DNA of 64,000 bases from Argentina anserina (GCF_933775445.1 NC_065877.1:12028001-12092000); one strand, 5' to 3'. Positions 24,438 to 37,800 are shown, counted from the first letter of the stretch. Numbers and translations are program-made. Notes: a model not told the origin generated them from the sequence alone.

Positions 24438-25730
24438 TGAATCCCCTTCTATATATGGCAGGGATAGGTGACACTCGATCAGGTGTTTTATATTGGACCC
24501 GCAGCAAAACCATGTCTCCAACATCCAGTGGTGCCCTAGTAGAAGCCGGCCTCAACCGTGTGGTGCTAGCAGTGCTACTGTCGGACGGGTCTCTTACGCA
24601 CGCTATGTCTTTGGCTTTGTCGATGTTGTTTGGCTTGGAGTCTGAGAACGTTGGGAGAGGCCGGAAACTAGTCGAAAAAGGTCTTTTTAGCTACACAGCG
24701 TACAAAGAATACTTCAAAACCAAGTGTCTAAAATAGTTTATATGATTTTTGGGTTAAATGATAGTTTATATGATACTATCATAACATACTTGATATTGTC
24801 GATCATAAAACATTAAAAAGGTAACCGTTGGAAATTTGGATATGAAACTTAATATATTATCACAAAAAATACTGATTACCACAAGGAGGAGGTTATATTT
24901 TACTTGTTAAATAAGGCAACTACAGCATCATATCATCAATTAATGTAATAGTAAATATTATTCATCATGAGGGAACGAGTGACTCAGTGACTATGACAAT
25001 CCAGATTGAAGTCCCAAAACGTGACAAACCAAACCCTTTGAGATTTGCAAATTGAAGACATTAGGGAATCAAAGCTTGTGCAAGTCTCTTGGAAAATGTA
25101 AGATGTCAGTCATAGACATTTCTATTCTCATTGAAAATCAACAGTCCTCCCCCACTTCACCTCTTCCAAGCCTCTCATATAATTGCAAGCCAAATCCCAA
25201 TGCCTATCCACCCCCCCCCCCCCCCCCCAAAGCTTATTTCTTGTAACTTAGCTTCAATCTGACCAAACTCCACTTGCACTACACTCCCGAGTCCCAAGTT
25301 TAAGACCATAGACCTTGTCATTGGGTTTGGCTCTCCTTAACTCCAAACAACAGCCAAATGTAATATTGTCTCATACATGATCTGTACCACCACTAGACAC
25401 TCCAAAAGAATTTAGCGCAACAATGAACTTACAATATTTGGTTAGGCTGTTAGAGATTAAGGATTTGCAAACTAAAATGCGCAAAAGATTCATTCATGGA
25501 AATCTTGATTTACATACACCAAAACCTTACTAGAATTACGGCTTCAATGACGATACCCTAGCCTATAGAGACAGCACTAATCGCAAACTCTAAACAACTA
25601 ATGATTGTAGAGAAGTGCAAATGACAACGACATTATAAATGACATTTGCATTCCTCTACAAGACTTTGCACCAAGCGAAAAAGAGAAATTCTACATGAGA
25701 CGGTACGATTGCGGCCGACACGTGCTGAAG
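24438..25730. other. Intergenic region between a hAT-like element and OFP6-like gene
   Basis: One 99-codon frame starts at 24437, at the junction with the transposon; it has no recognisable domain. The stretch up to 25730 is the 3' flank of the minus-strand OVATE gene and contains a poly-C run. Confidence 0.5.
25211..25228. repeat. Mononucleotide C tract (18 C)
   Basis: An uninterrupted run of 18 C residues, unusual in AT-rich plant DNA and prone to length error in assembly. Confidence 0.97.
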
Positions 25731-26294
25731 CTAGTAGTCACGTGACTTGCGAGCAAGACGAAGCTGCATTGTGGCAGCGCTAGACCTAACGGAGAAGACT
25801 CCATTCCAGATGTCAGTGAAAGCCCTGATGATGATGCCATGGTTGCAAGGCGCGTTGAGCTGCAAGAAACAGTTGAGAAGCTCCCGGAGATCATCTTTCG
25901 AGTATATCTCGTTCTCCAGAATCATCTGAAGCATGGAATGCCTGAAGTCCAAGTAAGGGTCGCCGGAGTCCTTCTCCACGGCCACGCTCTCCCCGCCAAC
26001 TCTCCCGAACCCCTTGACTGGCGTGGCGGTCTTCGCGATGGTCTCGTGGTCAGAAAATGAAGCGTAGTCGTCGGTGTTGGGGGAGAATGTGGTGGTGGTG
26101 GAGGAGTCTTTGTTGTAGGAGCTCGAAGAAGAGTAGTACTGGTGGTGGCTCTGTTTGCGACCGCCGAACTTGGTGGAGATGGGCTTGGCTTTATTACGGA
26201 ACATGTGGAAGAGCCTTGGTCTTCTGCAGCTGCTGCAGCCTATGTCGACGGCGGCGACAGTGTTGAGGAGCTTCTTTCTGGTCATGGTAGGCAT
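25731..26294 (-). CDS. OVATE family protein, OFP6-like
   Basis: A single-exon frame of 187 codons, complete from MPTMTRKKLLNT to stop. The N-terminus has a short basic/cysteine block (GCSSCRRPRLFHMF), then a serine-rich low-complexity region at about residues 50-70. The OVATE domain lies at about residues 110-170: DPYLDFRHSMLQMIL, then DDLRELLNCFLQLN and HGIIIRAFTDIWNGVF. The motif VEKDSGDPYLDFR before the domain is characteristic of the OFP6/OFP8 branch as I remember it. Predicted role is nuclear transcriptional repression through TALE homeodomain partners. It is clearly from a different branch than the plus-strand OVATE gene 20 kb upstream, so the two are not a recent tandem pair. Confidence 0.93.
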   Translation of the reverse strand: MPTMTRKKLLNTVAAVDIGCSSCRRPRLFHMFRNKAKPISTKFGGRKQSHHQYYSSSSSYNKDSSTTTTFSPNTDDYASFSDHETIAKTATPVKGFGRVGGESVAVEKDSGDPYLDFRHSMLQMILENEIYSKDDLRELLNCFLQLNAPCNHGIIIRAFTDIWNGVFSVRSSAATMQLRLARKSRDY

Positions 26295-28088
26295 TGTTGG
26301 TGAAGGAGTGAAGCAGAAGAAGAAGAAAGAAGCAAGAAGAGGAGTGAGTTGAGATGATGAGGAGGATGAAGAAGGGTAAGAAGTAATGGGAGGGTGTATA
26401 TAAAAGCGTGCATGTGAGCTCCTGAGGGGTCCCTGTGGTTGCTATGATTACAGCTCTGTTTTGCTCTTTAATGACAAACTGATCTGAACTGCAAAGATAA
26501 GATTTGATATCATGGTAGTAATCATGATCGCTCTTTCTGGATACTAATTTTGACTAAGATGCATGCCTCTGGGTCTCTCAGTCTCTCATAGTCTCACACT
26601 CTCACGTGAAGGAAGGCTCATAATTAGTTTGTTTTAATGGGTTAACTATATAATATCTATGACCAAGTATGGGAAATGTTCGATGAAGAGGGTGATGGCT
26701 ATGGCAAACCAAACTGAAAATCAAATAAAAATATAAAATCGATCAAGAGACCAAAAGGAAAATGAAGATAAGGGTTCGACTCATTATGAGAGTTATTGTA
26801 TTGATATGAAGGTGATGATGCCCTTTCAACCAGTAGCACCTTGTACGATAGTTGAAAGGATCTTAATTTAGAATGCATGCGTACTATTGACAAAGTAGCT
26901 ATTGATGAAATGTGATGGCAAGGTTGATCACCGGCCGTTTAGCAAAAGAGGCTGTAAACCTGGTGTATTTCACTTTGTTAGTTTGTTTGGAGTCGGGGTC
27001 TCTACACTTTATAAGTTGGTCAGTATAGACTTCGAGTGTGACTGTGTGAGAGACTTCCCAATCTCATTTAATGCTTCCAATGTGGTTTCTGTTAAAGATT
27101 ATTCACCCGAAACTTTGTTGCAAAAATAATTATCATGAATGAAATTCTTAATGATAAAAAGAGAGTTGTATATGAGTTGTTTATTTAATAAGATTAATGA
27201 ATCCAACTTAGTTTCACAGTTTAGAGCGTACCAAATATGTCGAGATTTTAAAATTTAGTCTCGCAATTTGATTTTGATTTCGGTCGAAGACTGAACGTAC
27301 ATGGCCAAAATCATAGGATATGTTAATAAATCAACATGTTAAATCAATTCCAACTAATAAAAGAAACTAATATAAAAGAAATCAATCCCAAGGCTCGGGG
27401 AGGAACTGCTCCGATAAGATTCCCGGCGCGGATTAATTCATAGGCTTTTTTTATAGAAGAAATAGTTTCATTAATAAGTTAAAAGGCACTTACATAATAA
27501 GTTATCTCTAGGTGTAAAAAAAGTGATAACACAGCCGTCCAAAAAAATAATAACACAGCCGTCCTAAACCCTAAATTCATTGATTCTATATAAAAATAAG
27601 TATATACAGTAGAAAGAAATTAGAGTTAAGATTGCTTGCACTCATTTCTCTATAATTTGTTTATGAACTCCATCTTTACGCGTTAAATGACTTGAGAGCA
27701 GTTCAAATTGTGAAATGGGGGTTATAATCTGCTGATTGACAACGTGATGTCCCTAAAGCTCATTGACAACTTCACAAATATAAGAGGTGGTCAGGTGGTG
27801 TCGTGGTGACTGGTGACTACAATTCTACAAATTTGTGATCGCTTAATGACCGTGCAATTATCATTTGCATCATTCATTAGAAAAAATTGTGAAAAAATGT
27901 ATATGAAAAGCTTTAAAACAAGAACCACTACAGATGTGCTAATGTCCATAATAGTAGCTAGTTTGTTGCTTAAAGATTTCTAGTATAGTCTAATCAATCA
28001 AGCAACAATCACAATTCATTGACTTATCCATCCAACTGTAGGCCTGATCTTTTGCATGCTAAAGAAGAACATGGTGGGATAGGGCAGA
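26295..28088. other. Promoter of OFP6-like gene and intergenic DNA
   Basis: The first about 150 bases hold a pyrimidine/purine-rich 5' UTR-like tract and a TATA-like TATATAAA at about 26396-26403 (read on the minus strand as TTTATATA), suitably placed for the OFP6-like gene. The remainder has no supported gene. Confidence 0.45.
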
Positions 28089-31000
28089 TCACAGTGAAAC
28101 TTTATTCTTGATTAAGCTTGCTACATGCTCAGCAACCCACAATGATCCAGCTTCGGTGCAACAGAAAGCATGAGTATGACCCTCTTTTTCAATTGATAGA
28201 GCAGCATCAGGGACCTGCTTGCCAATCTGGGACCACGTGCATACAAAATAAGCCCAGATGTTGAAAGCCAAAAGCAAAACGATGAAGAACAGCTTATCAT
28301 CATAAGTCTCATCAGTAGCATTATTATTTCAAGATTAGCAGCATTTATCTGATATGTAGTTTGTTAAGCATTCTTATTATACTGTTAATCTGATTGAGAA
28401 GAAAGTTTCCACTGTTGATAGTTATAAAAGTCATTATATTGACATCCATACAAGTTTATCAGAATATGGTAGTTTGTCACCCGTTCACAACTTCATTAAC
28501 ATCTACAGAAAAAAAACAAAAGTTGGTTCAAGCATGCTCCTTCAAAATTGAATGTGATAAACAATGCTAAACCTTTAAGGTTTCATGAAAGAATTAATTA
28601 GCTATCTAAAATGTCCGATCTTGTTATAATTATAAACAGAACTAGAGAAAAAAAGAGAAGTTAAAGGAAAAAAAACCCTCTTTATAACAAGTACTAAGCT
28701 ATAGGCCCCTGTTCCAAACAATGGAGTTATTGCAAAGATGCAACCAGAATCGAATCTGGGAAGAGCAGGGGTTGGGAAGGTCATGAAATTAGGAGCTTAT
28801 TTCTGAAGTGGCTAGAGTGAAGATGCATGCACAACTTCAACATGCACTTAGCACAAACAGGCAGAGAGACAAATTCCACTCAAACTCTTAATTTATAATA
28901 ACTTTTCAAATTACCTCTTCAAACATTTGCATTGGACCCCAGTGATCATCAATGCCGAACAAAAACGCTATCTTCTGCTGATTTTCCCTCATGAATGCCC
29001 AATCTGGTGTTTCTGAAAGCTAAGACACGAGCCCTTATGGTCAGCATAATATGCTCGAAGATTAACTTTCCTACAGACTATAGGTGCATCAAATTTGGAC
29101 TTTGTTGAAACGAAAGAAGGTGGCAGAAAGATAACCATTTATAACAACATGATGGCATCCGAATGTTTTTATTACAAGTCATTTCCTAAAGTTATTTGTA
29201 GAACATATGGGTAAAACTCATTATAAACAAATGTTTTCCTAAATTCTAAAACAAAGGCAGAACTTTACCTTTTGGAATTCAGTCTTTGCCAAATATAGAA
29301 TATTCCTCATGGTGTGGTACTGCAAATATACAGACCAAAGACAAAGACTGATAAAAATGTAGAAAAAAAAAACACACTGAGAGGAACAAACTATTAGAAG
29401 TTTAGGACACATTCCTTTACCTTTACCAAGTGAGAGCAAGCAGCCTCAACTGCAGCAGCTGACCATGACTTCCCAAGGAATGTCCGCACAACAAACCTCA
29501 AAAGTGATCTAGGCAACAATCCCAAGAGCGCAACAATAAAGCTCAAGGCAACACAGACAAAGCGAGACCTGAAACACACTGTTTTGTCTTAATCTCTATG
29601 ATGACTTATGAAGATTGTCCGAGCTCATATTGTCATATTTGAACCAAGTGCGAAGCCAAAATAAAAGGTTGAATATTAACTGACTCAGTCGTTTCTCATT
29701 AGGCATTAGTAGAGAGATGCCACTACATGTAAACTACAAAGTAAAAAGCATTGCCACTCACGACAAGAATGAACTTTACTCTGCAGTTTTCGCAATAGAA
29801 GTCTGCTTCGTGGATAGTGGATTTACAGTCAAAAACGGATATAATCCGACACAATAAGTCACCTACGATTCCCGTATACATTGTCAGGGAACAAGTTCTC
29901 CGAAGCGAGAAACCTATATGAGAAGTATGACTGATGAGTAATAAAAAGTAAATACCTTCTCTGGAGACATTTTAAACATTTCCATAGATATATATGAACC
30001 AATAGAGTGTCCTACCTGCAGCAAATCATGTATAAGTTCACAAAGAACACAGCAACAACTCAGAGCCTGAGATCATGTGAAAACAACTTAAGAACATAAT
30101 TCTAGTTCAGAACCAAGAAATGCCGAGAAATTTCCATCATCAATTATTCGGCAAAGATGAGCAGCACTACTGACATTGATTTTTACTAAACCCGATACTT
30201 GTTTTCTAAATAAACCACAAATGATCATTATCTATTATTGATACTGAAATTTCAGAAATGTAGTTTATATTCATGAAAAAAGCCTATGTAAATAATAAGA
30301 GAAAAAGTGAACAAGAGAAAAGTTTGTATACCAACTTACCAAGTTACTAACACAAAATACCGTGTATACTTTGTGCACTAACTCTTTTTTAAAAAGAAGA
30401 CACATGGATTAACTAGTGTGTGGGACTGATTGTTTCTTGCAATGTGATTGTGAGCAACAAAGGTGGTGGATTAACAAGTTGTTGGTGGGACTATGATTGT
30501 TTCTTGCAGTGTGATTATGAGCAGCAAAGGTGATCTGACACTGCATTGCTGATAAGCAATTGATAATGGAAATCAAAGCTAAAAGCAATTTAACCAGAAA
30601 ATATGTGATTTAATATAGCTAATTAGATTTTGTACTACTTCAACACTCTTCACCGAACAACACAGCCCTTTATAAAGCCAACATCACATTGAAAAAAAAA
30701 AAGATTGAAGATGGAAAATGACCCCACCAGTAACAAAGGGACTGCAATATTTTGCAATTCCTGTTTGATGAAGTCCGTCTGCAAAAGCACAATTGAATTC
30801 AGAATTATATGTGACAAATATATACATTTCGAATGAGAAAATTGGTGTAACAGTGTCCCTGGGAAAGAACTGGAGATGAGGGAAACAAAATACAAAGGAT
30901 CTGAGAACACAAAGTCACATCTGGAATTCGACATTTGGGAAGAAAATTATTCCAAGTACACATGAATTAAAAAGCTTATACTCCCAGAAGCAAAGCTCAA

Positions 31001-32286
31001 TAGTTTTTTGGTATTGGTTCCCAACTCTGGCATAATCGAGCACATTGTATAACAACAGGCAGAACAATTAAAGAATATTTTGATTTCGTAGGTGTAACAT
31101 TCAATTTGCTTTTGTACGTCGTTATATAGAGGGCACTATTAAGTGGCCGCTAAATGTACCAATAATGCAATCAGTTTACCTTGTGATCGATCTGGTCTTG
31201 TAATGAGAACAACTTTCCATGCTCCCAGTTCTATACAAGAAGAGAATAACATAACGATCATACCCGTGGGAAATCAATGAAGCATGTATAATCAACTGGA
31301 TGCTTCTTATAAATCTTATAAATACTACTAAGCTCTAAAACGTTATGATAAAACTTCAAGAATAAACTTGCATGCATAATTGGTTCACAAAAAGGCCAAT
31401 CATCTTTGAAAAAAATATGAACAGCATTCTTCCCTTCCGAATTTCAGTTTTTCATAGAATAATAGTTCTCAAAGGGATATAAATACTCCTACTTAATTCA
31501 TCTTTAGCTTTTCTCTTCAAGAAAAAAGGCAAGAAGACTGGTAGTGGCTTTCAGTTCATCAACTCTATGGTCTGTACAGACTAATTACAATTAACAGTAA
31601 AAAATCAGAAGAAACCAAAGAAACATAAACTATCAGTGGTACATTCATTTAGTTTCCTTTCTGCTATTAAAAACTTAGCATTGGTAGTCCATTGCTTACT
31701 TCCATTCTGGGTTCATGGTAGCAAGAAAAAAGGGGCAGAAGTGAAAGTTATGGAAAGACAAGACTAGCTTTTACATAAGAAGAAAGCTGCAATACCTTTT
31801 GGGTTTGTGATATATGCCCAATAGCTGAAACAATGAAAGCAAACTAGAATAGTCATGACAATTTCAAAAGATCAATCAAATTAACATAGTACAAAAACCC
31901 AAGTCTTGCCTGTCACAGACGCTTTTTCACCCAGAAACTCATATAGAGCCTCCACAAAATCTTTATAAAATGGAACAACACCTGCAACACCCAATCGAAT
32001 GACTCACATATTCCTACACAATTATATAGACAAAAAAGAAAAAGAAAAAAAAACCCACCAGGATTTCCAGGGATGAATAGAACATGTAATGTTGGATTGT
32101 CAGCTTGAATCTCCATTACTTCAGCAGTATAACTGAGCAAGAAAATTGCCCAATGAAGCAAAAGCAGAATGCTTGATATTAATTTGGAGGCAAAAGTAGG
32201 TACCTTGACACATTGCATACACGAAATGCGACACGCTTCTTCACTCGAAGCACTTCGAGTTCCGGATGTAAAATGTCGTGATCCAT
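28089..32286 (-). CDS. LDAH: Lipid-droplet-associated hydrolase (LDAH-like, C2orf43 family)
   Basis: Twelve coding exons give 314 residues, close to the about 325 of animal LDAH. Exons (minus strand, first to last): 32204-32286, 32059-32132, 31910-31981, 31796-31824, 31180-31230, 30728-30778, 29956-30015, 29780-29862, 29421-29568, 29269-29319, 28915-29019, 28089-28226. The sum, 945 bp, is in frame. The protein starts MDHDILHPEL. It has the alpha/beta-hydrolase strand LHVLFIPGNPG, the nucleophile elbow VGHSIGSY (Ser), FGIDDHWGP (likely acid Asp) and EGHTHAFC (catalytic His). Between them is the hydrophobic ALSFIVALLGLLPRSLLRF segment thought to contact the lipid droplet. The third intron (after 31910) uses a GC donor; all other introns are GT-AG. 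The family acts on lipid droplets, perhaps on sterol esters; its plant role is not settled. Confidence 0.92.
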
Positions 32287-33465
32287 TTCTCTGCTCCCGC
32301 AATATAATCTAGAGAGCCTTGGCCTTATTTATGAGGATCAAGAACTGGGTTTTACTTCGAAGATATCGTATTGATTGGCAGCTAAGCAGCCTAATATAAC
32401 TGCCTAATTGACAGCGAATGATGAAAGCTCTTACCAACTACCACCTAAACAAGGAAGATGATACGCAGATGACAGCAGTGGCGCTGTTAAACTAGAGCAG
32501 AGCAGTGGAGAGGTGAGAGAAGAGTACCTGAAACGTAAGAGAGTGAGAGGGGATCGTGTAACAGGAGACACGAACCCACGAAGCATGTGTGTTTTTGGGA
32601 CTTTTAGAAGTTTGAAAGTTTTCGAGGACCAAACCAAATAATTCAATAAATAAAATAACTGAAAATGTCGGTGAGCTGAGGTATAATTAGTTAGTTAGTT
32701 AGTTTAACAATTAACAGGCACAACTGAGCCCCTGGCTCATGAGTTCAATCCTCACTAGAGCCGTAGAAAGGTTGAGAAATGGGTAGAGTAGTTAGAAAAA
32801 TGTTCTGACTGAACAAACAGACTTGACATGTTCACCAAAGTTTTGAGAATCATAAGAAATTATAGGAAATTTCCACAAATCATCCAGGACGGATATAAAT
32901 ATGCTGTTTGTAACCAAGAAAACACAAAATTCTATCGGCAATTCGGAGAAGTTTTTGTGCTCGCATGCTTCTCCTCTTATATAGTCCTTTGTAACCAAGA
33001 AAACCCAAAATTCTAGTACAGAATTCCACTATGCACTAGTTAATTGATGCTTCTTCTCTTATCTAGTCCTTTGTATGTGCACGCAGCATATGTATTAAGG
33101 GGGAAGTGGGGCGGCATGATAATCTCTTTTCTTTTGGTAAATAAGAAAAAGATAGAAAGATGAGAAGCTGGATGGAATATTTTCTGTATCAACATTTCTC
33201 TTTGCATATGATTTACCCGAACCAAACCCAGTAGGAACTGACTAATTCTCATAATGCTAATTACCTTTTGCTCGAATGTTGTATTCTATACTTAATCCAG
33301 GACTTTTAAAAGATGGTATTACGTATTTGAATATATGTTTAATGTCCGATAAACCCCTTAATCTATCCGAACATTTTGGTCACTACCTAAAGAGAGAAAG
33401 TCTTCTGCTCTAGTGTTCTGAGCAAAAACTCCAAATAACTTCAGGGAATATGTCATGGTAAAACC
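32287..33465. other. 5' flank of LDAH-like gene and intergenic DNA
   Basis: The DNA upstream of the minus-strand gene has CT/GA-rich stretches fitting a 5' UTR (about 32450-32560). A duplicated phrase including TTTGTAACCAAGAAAAC occurs at 32908 and 32989. No gene is supported. Confidence 0.45.
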
Positions 33466-35935
33466 TTTTTTTTTTAAGAATCGATGGAAGATCTTATATT
33501 AATAATTAAAAAATATATGAAACAATATGAACACATGTTGTCCTTGCGGACTATAATAGAATTTGACATGTGTGAAATAACTAGGACTAGACAAACTAGA
33601 ACCTAATTAAATCTATGTTGAATCTATGAGGAAATGCTCATAAATCGACACCAAGAAACCGAAGGAGCCGGTCACTTTGGAGTGTGCAAAATGTAGGACT
33701 GTACCATGAACACAGAACACCCTTATGGGCCACAGATGAACCATGCGAAAGTACCGAGGAGAACTATTAATGCTGCAAACCCTGGATTGTAGCATCGCAT
33801 GTAACTGAGAAACCATAGGAGAACATCAAGTGATACCAAGGACTAAAATATCCACGATCGTGGAAATATCGACGGTCCAAAAAATGGAAATTTCGGGAAA
33901 TATCGATAGTAATAAAAAAATCGACAGAAATTACGAAGCTTGTGGAATGCTTAAACATTAAATGTCATATATATTAATTTCATTAGATAAACTTCTTATC
34001 TTGTACATATGATATAAATATATATTAATTAATTTGAAAGTGACTTAGTAAATTAGGTCAACGCACCTTTAAAATCTTGATGATTCACTAATATCCCAAT
34101 TAAATTGAGTATAAGACTATAAGGTCTTTAATAACATTTAATTACATATAATAAAAGTATAACTAATAAAATTATGTTTTGAGAATATATAGATTAAAAG
34201 TTGGTATGTGTTAATAAACGATGTTGTTGCACCAGAGGTTTGGTTGTTTGGTTGATACCATGACAACCATGGTTCGAGTCTCAATGAAGTTGGGTTTTTC
34301 CAAATTTAATTGAGTTTTGTTGAATTTGGCCGAATTCAAGGTGTTGGGCCGCGAGAATAGTGCGATATATTGTATGTTTCGGCGAAATATCCGTATATAT
34401 CGCACGAAATGAATTTGGTATGTGTAGATAATTTCGCAATCCGAGAAAAATAAAATTTTCGGCGATATTTCGGCGAAAATATCAATTTTTCAGACCATGA
34501 GTGATACAACCTCCAGGATCCCAAATCCAAGTCAAGTAGTGAGTAGGCCTCAAAGCCAAGCCCCAAAGCCCACTTTCCAGACCTGTCAAGGCCTACACCA
34601 CTCAAGGCCCACAACAAAGGAACTAAAAATGCTCTCTGCACCCAATAGAGACTGACCTTTGACCGCCACCATGATTCTAGCACCGCCAACTGCCCTTGTA
34701 GTTGAGCCCACTGACGGAGATAACCATGACCACCGAGAACATGTAGTCTTCACTGACAAGATCCACCCATTTGGTCTTTGATTGGAGTTCAAAGCATTCT
34801 AACCCCCACATGAAGCCATGACGCCCACTAACCCCGATCTAGCAACACCGAGAATAGGTCTAGACACCACATGGCTTCTAGCTGTGTCGCCGGGTAAACC
34901 ACCATCAACCCGATTTGACAAAGCTATACTGATTCAAATTGAGATCTAAACAAACATCTCTGACAACCAACAACATCGTTGACGAAGCAAGATTGAAACC
35001 CAATCATCCCAATATCGCCGAATCTCTTTCCACTTTAGCCGTGCTTGCATGGGACTAAGACGGTCAACCTTTGGCAATGTCTTAATCCATGAGGATCTCA
35101 TTGTTTCACCTCCCCAAAACCCATGAAGGATTTGATGGTAGGAGGTTATCACAAACCATGGTGAAAATCGAACTCTGGCATGGGGCATGAGGTGAGACGT
35201 GCGTGACAAATTCAACACCAAGGATGGTGCCAGATTAGCACTTTGTCGACAGCAGAGAGGTGTGCCGAGAGGCCAACGACGGCTCAGTCCTAACCCTAGC
35301 AGAGCAAGTCTGCTAGGTTTCATCTTGTAAATAGGTACAATACGTCAAGGTACAACATTGGTTATGTGATTCTATTTATTTTATTATTTTGTTTTTTAAA
35401 CGACGATATCGTCAATATAATGATAAGTAGGAAAGTCTACATAAACATGGAATTGGCTCCATAAGACTTCGAGACATTAGAACCATGTAAAATAAATTAA
35501 AGTTTAGCTAACCAAACCCTAATAGTCTCAATACTGAAAAACCATGGCATGAATTCAGAAAAGAACTAGTAACCAAAGTGCCCTTAAATGCAAGACAACG
35601 CTCACTTATTGAAAAAAAAAAACAGAACCCCCCTACGCATAGGGGGTATCTTCGGGATCAATACTAACTAAATCCTTCGATAGACACCTAAAGACTAAAG
35701 CACCAAACAAGACTCATAGGAACGTCAAGGCCCAGTTGATTTGGGCACGCAACTCCGACACCCAGCCATCAAGTTTGCTGGCCAAAAGCATGTCGTCTTC
35801 AACCGCATGCCTCCCATCAAAGAGGATTAACCTAAAGACATCAGTTGTCTTCCTGGCGTGAAAGGACACCAAACTCCCACAAGGATGCCAAATCCCGACA
35901 ATTAGATCTCCAATTGCAGTCACACTACCGTCAAC
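33466..35935 (-). mobile_element. Possible old non-LTR retrotransposon or other repeat, interrupted by a hAT-like element
   Basis: A T-rich run at about 33467-33477 would be a poly-A tail on the minus strand. To its right are long minus-strand open fragments of unusual, higher-GC composition (34336-34689, 34946-35323, 35714-35923) with no domain I can name. The hAT-like element at 33837-34499 is inserted in it. A second A-rich run lies at about 35620. This could be a decayed LINE or an unclassified retroelement; the call is weak. Confidence 0.3.
33837..34499. mobile_element. hAT-like MITE, ATATTTCG family, copy 3
   Basis: Flanked by a perfect 8-bp direct repeat AGTGATAC (33829-33836 and 34500-34507). 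The ends CAAGGACTAAAATAT and, inward from the right, CATGGTCTGAAAAAT agree at 11-12 of 15 bases. The subterminal DNA has GATATTTCGGCG words. A GGTTCGAGTCT word (about 34272) resembles a tRNA B-box; a similar ATCGAACCC word occurs inside copy 1 at about 21373. Confidence 0.85.
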
Positions 35936-37660
35936 TGTTACGACCCGAATCTTTTTGTCTTCTTCTCATATTGAGAGTCGTACTAAGTATAACAACTCTA
36001 AAAAATTGACTTTTCGATGCATAAGTTGTTCGGGAAAACTTACTTCACGAAAGTTGTAGGGCTCGTCGATACGAAATTCGTGGACACTCGCCACGCCTAA
36101 ATCGGAGTTCGTATGAAGAAGTTACGATTCAAAAAAGGTTTTTTAGGTATTTTTAGAAAATAGTATAAATATGAAAATTAAAGAGAAAAATTGGGAGAAT
36201 TCGGGTCTAGTACTTTTCACGCGAAGAAGAAAAACCCAAATTTTTCCTCCAGAGCTGCCAAATTTGGGCCATCGGATCTCCGTCGTCCGGCCACTCCAGA
36301 CCAGCGCACCGGTCCCGTTTGAAATGTTGATGCGTCTCCTGTCGATTGGTGGCAGCGCCACCCGCTATCTCACCGCCGTTTGGGAGTGGTGAAGCCCAGA
36401 AGGTCCCCCAAAAGTGTAAAATTTCGCCGATCTTCTCCTCGTCGGAATTCCCTCCTCCAGCCACCAATCGTTGAGATTCTTGTCTCATTTTGAAGGTCTC
36501 ATTCCATACTACAAACCCTCCAAAGGATTTAACCCAAATCGTTTTGTGCTAGGAGAATCGAAGAAAACAAATTCTAGGGTTTGGAATTGGGGCTTCCGGA
36601 TTTGATGCAATTGGACGATTTAGGCTCAAAATTGGTTGTTATTGTGAACTGAAAAGTTGTTAGAAATAATCATTTAGATTGTGGTGGTAAAATTTGGTTG
36701 TCATTGGTGGTTGTCGGAATACAAGCGGCTGGCCGCCACTTCCAACTGTGCTAGGGGTGGTTGCCGCCGTGTCGGAGAAGTTTTTGATGGATTTTTGAGT
36801 TGTTTAATGATAGAGGGGTGTAAGAATTTCCGTAGAATTTTTGGAGGAGTTTTGAGGTTGTTTGGGCAATTATTTTTCCGTATTTATCCGTAAAAATGTG
36901 TGGTAGCGATTCATAAATTGGAGAACCTTCGATGTTAGGACTCGTTAATATTTTGATGAGTGTATGGAGGTTGTTAGTGAAGTTGAGGAATTTTTGGTTG
37001 AGGTTGTATTGATTTGGGTGAGTGGAAGCGGTTAGATTCTTTTTATTAATTATATCGAGCTGTGGTAATTAATTTTAATGTCTATTAACAGAATGTGAGG
37101 AGACTCGAGTCGAGGAGGTTTGAAACCGACCCTCGGTGTAGCTCGGTTACGTGGACATTTATTTTTAAATATATTCATGCATCATTTTTTAGTATTTATT
37201 ATCTTAGAATTATATTTTGTTATACGAATATTTATTTGGAAATGAGATTTTTGAGAATTTACGATTTATTGAGAAATTACCGAAGATGAGATTTCGGAAA
37301 TATATATATATTCTATTTTGATATAGACGGTTGGAGATCGTATGTGGTATTATTTTTGGTCATTTAAATGAATTGAACTATGAGTGGCTTGATCCCTTTT
37401 CAAAAGAGTACGTAGGCAACCTGACCAAGGTTTGGGTGCGGGTGCAACTGCCATTATTTAGATTAAATATAGGTTGTATTACTGGTGTGGATGATGATTG
37501 ATACGTTGTGAGTTCAGTTAATTTTGGTTGCTTTGTGTTTTCATCGATTGATGGTGGATATGATTTTGAATACTTGTATCGGTTTTGGGGTTATAGTTGC
37601 AGTAAAGTTCTCTTTGATTAATGTTAAATAGTAATTGTTATTGCTCTTTTCTCATGAACG

Positions 37661-37800
37661 CCCTATCAACTCGGCTATTCAATTGGAATCAACGAGGTAT
37701 AGGCAAGCCCTATCAACTTGGTTATTCGATTAGAATCAACAAGGTATAAGCAAGCCTTATCAACTCGGTTGTTCCATTAGAATCAACGAGGTATAGACAA
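37661..37800. repeat. Tandem repeat, about 47-bp unit, three copies
   Basis: The unit contains CCTATCAACTCGG, then TAGAATCAACGAGGTATA and GGCAAG. The copies differ by a few substitutions. It lies inside the long LTR-like block. Confidence 0.85.

Noticed and set aside
24437..24736. 99-codon plus frame beginning in a transposon target duplication
   Set aside because: No recognisable motif and the start codon lies next to the hAT-like right end; may be chance.
29863..29913. Alternative LDAH exon between 29863 and 29913
   Set aside because: It puts a stop in phase; the exon at 29780-29862 instead encodes the expected YCVGLYPFLTVNP segment and fits both phases.
34265..34285. tRNA-like B-box word GGTTCGAGTCT
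   Set aside because: No A-box or cloverleaf partner found; it lies inside a MITE. Not a tRNA gene.
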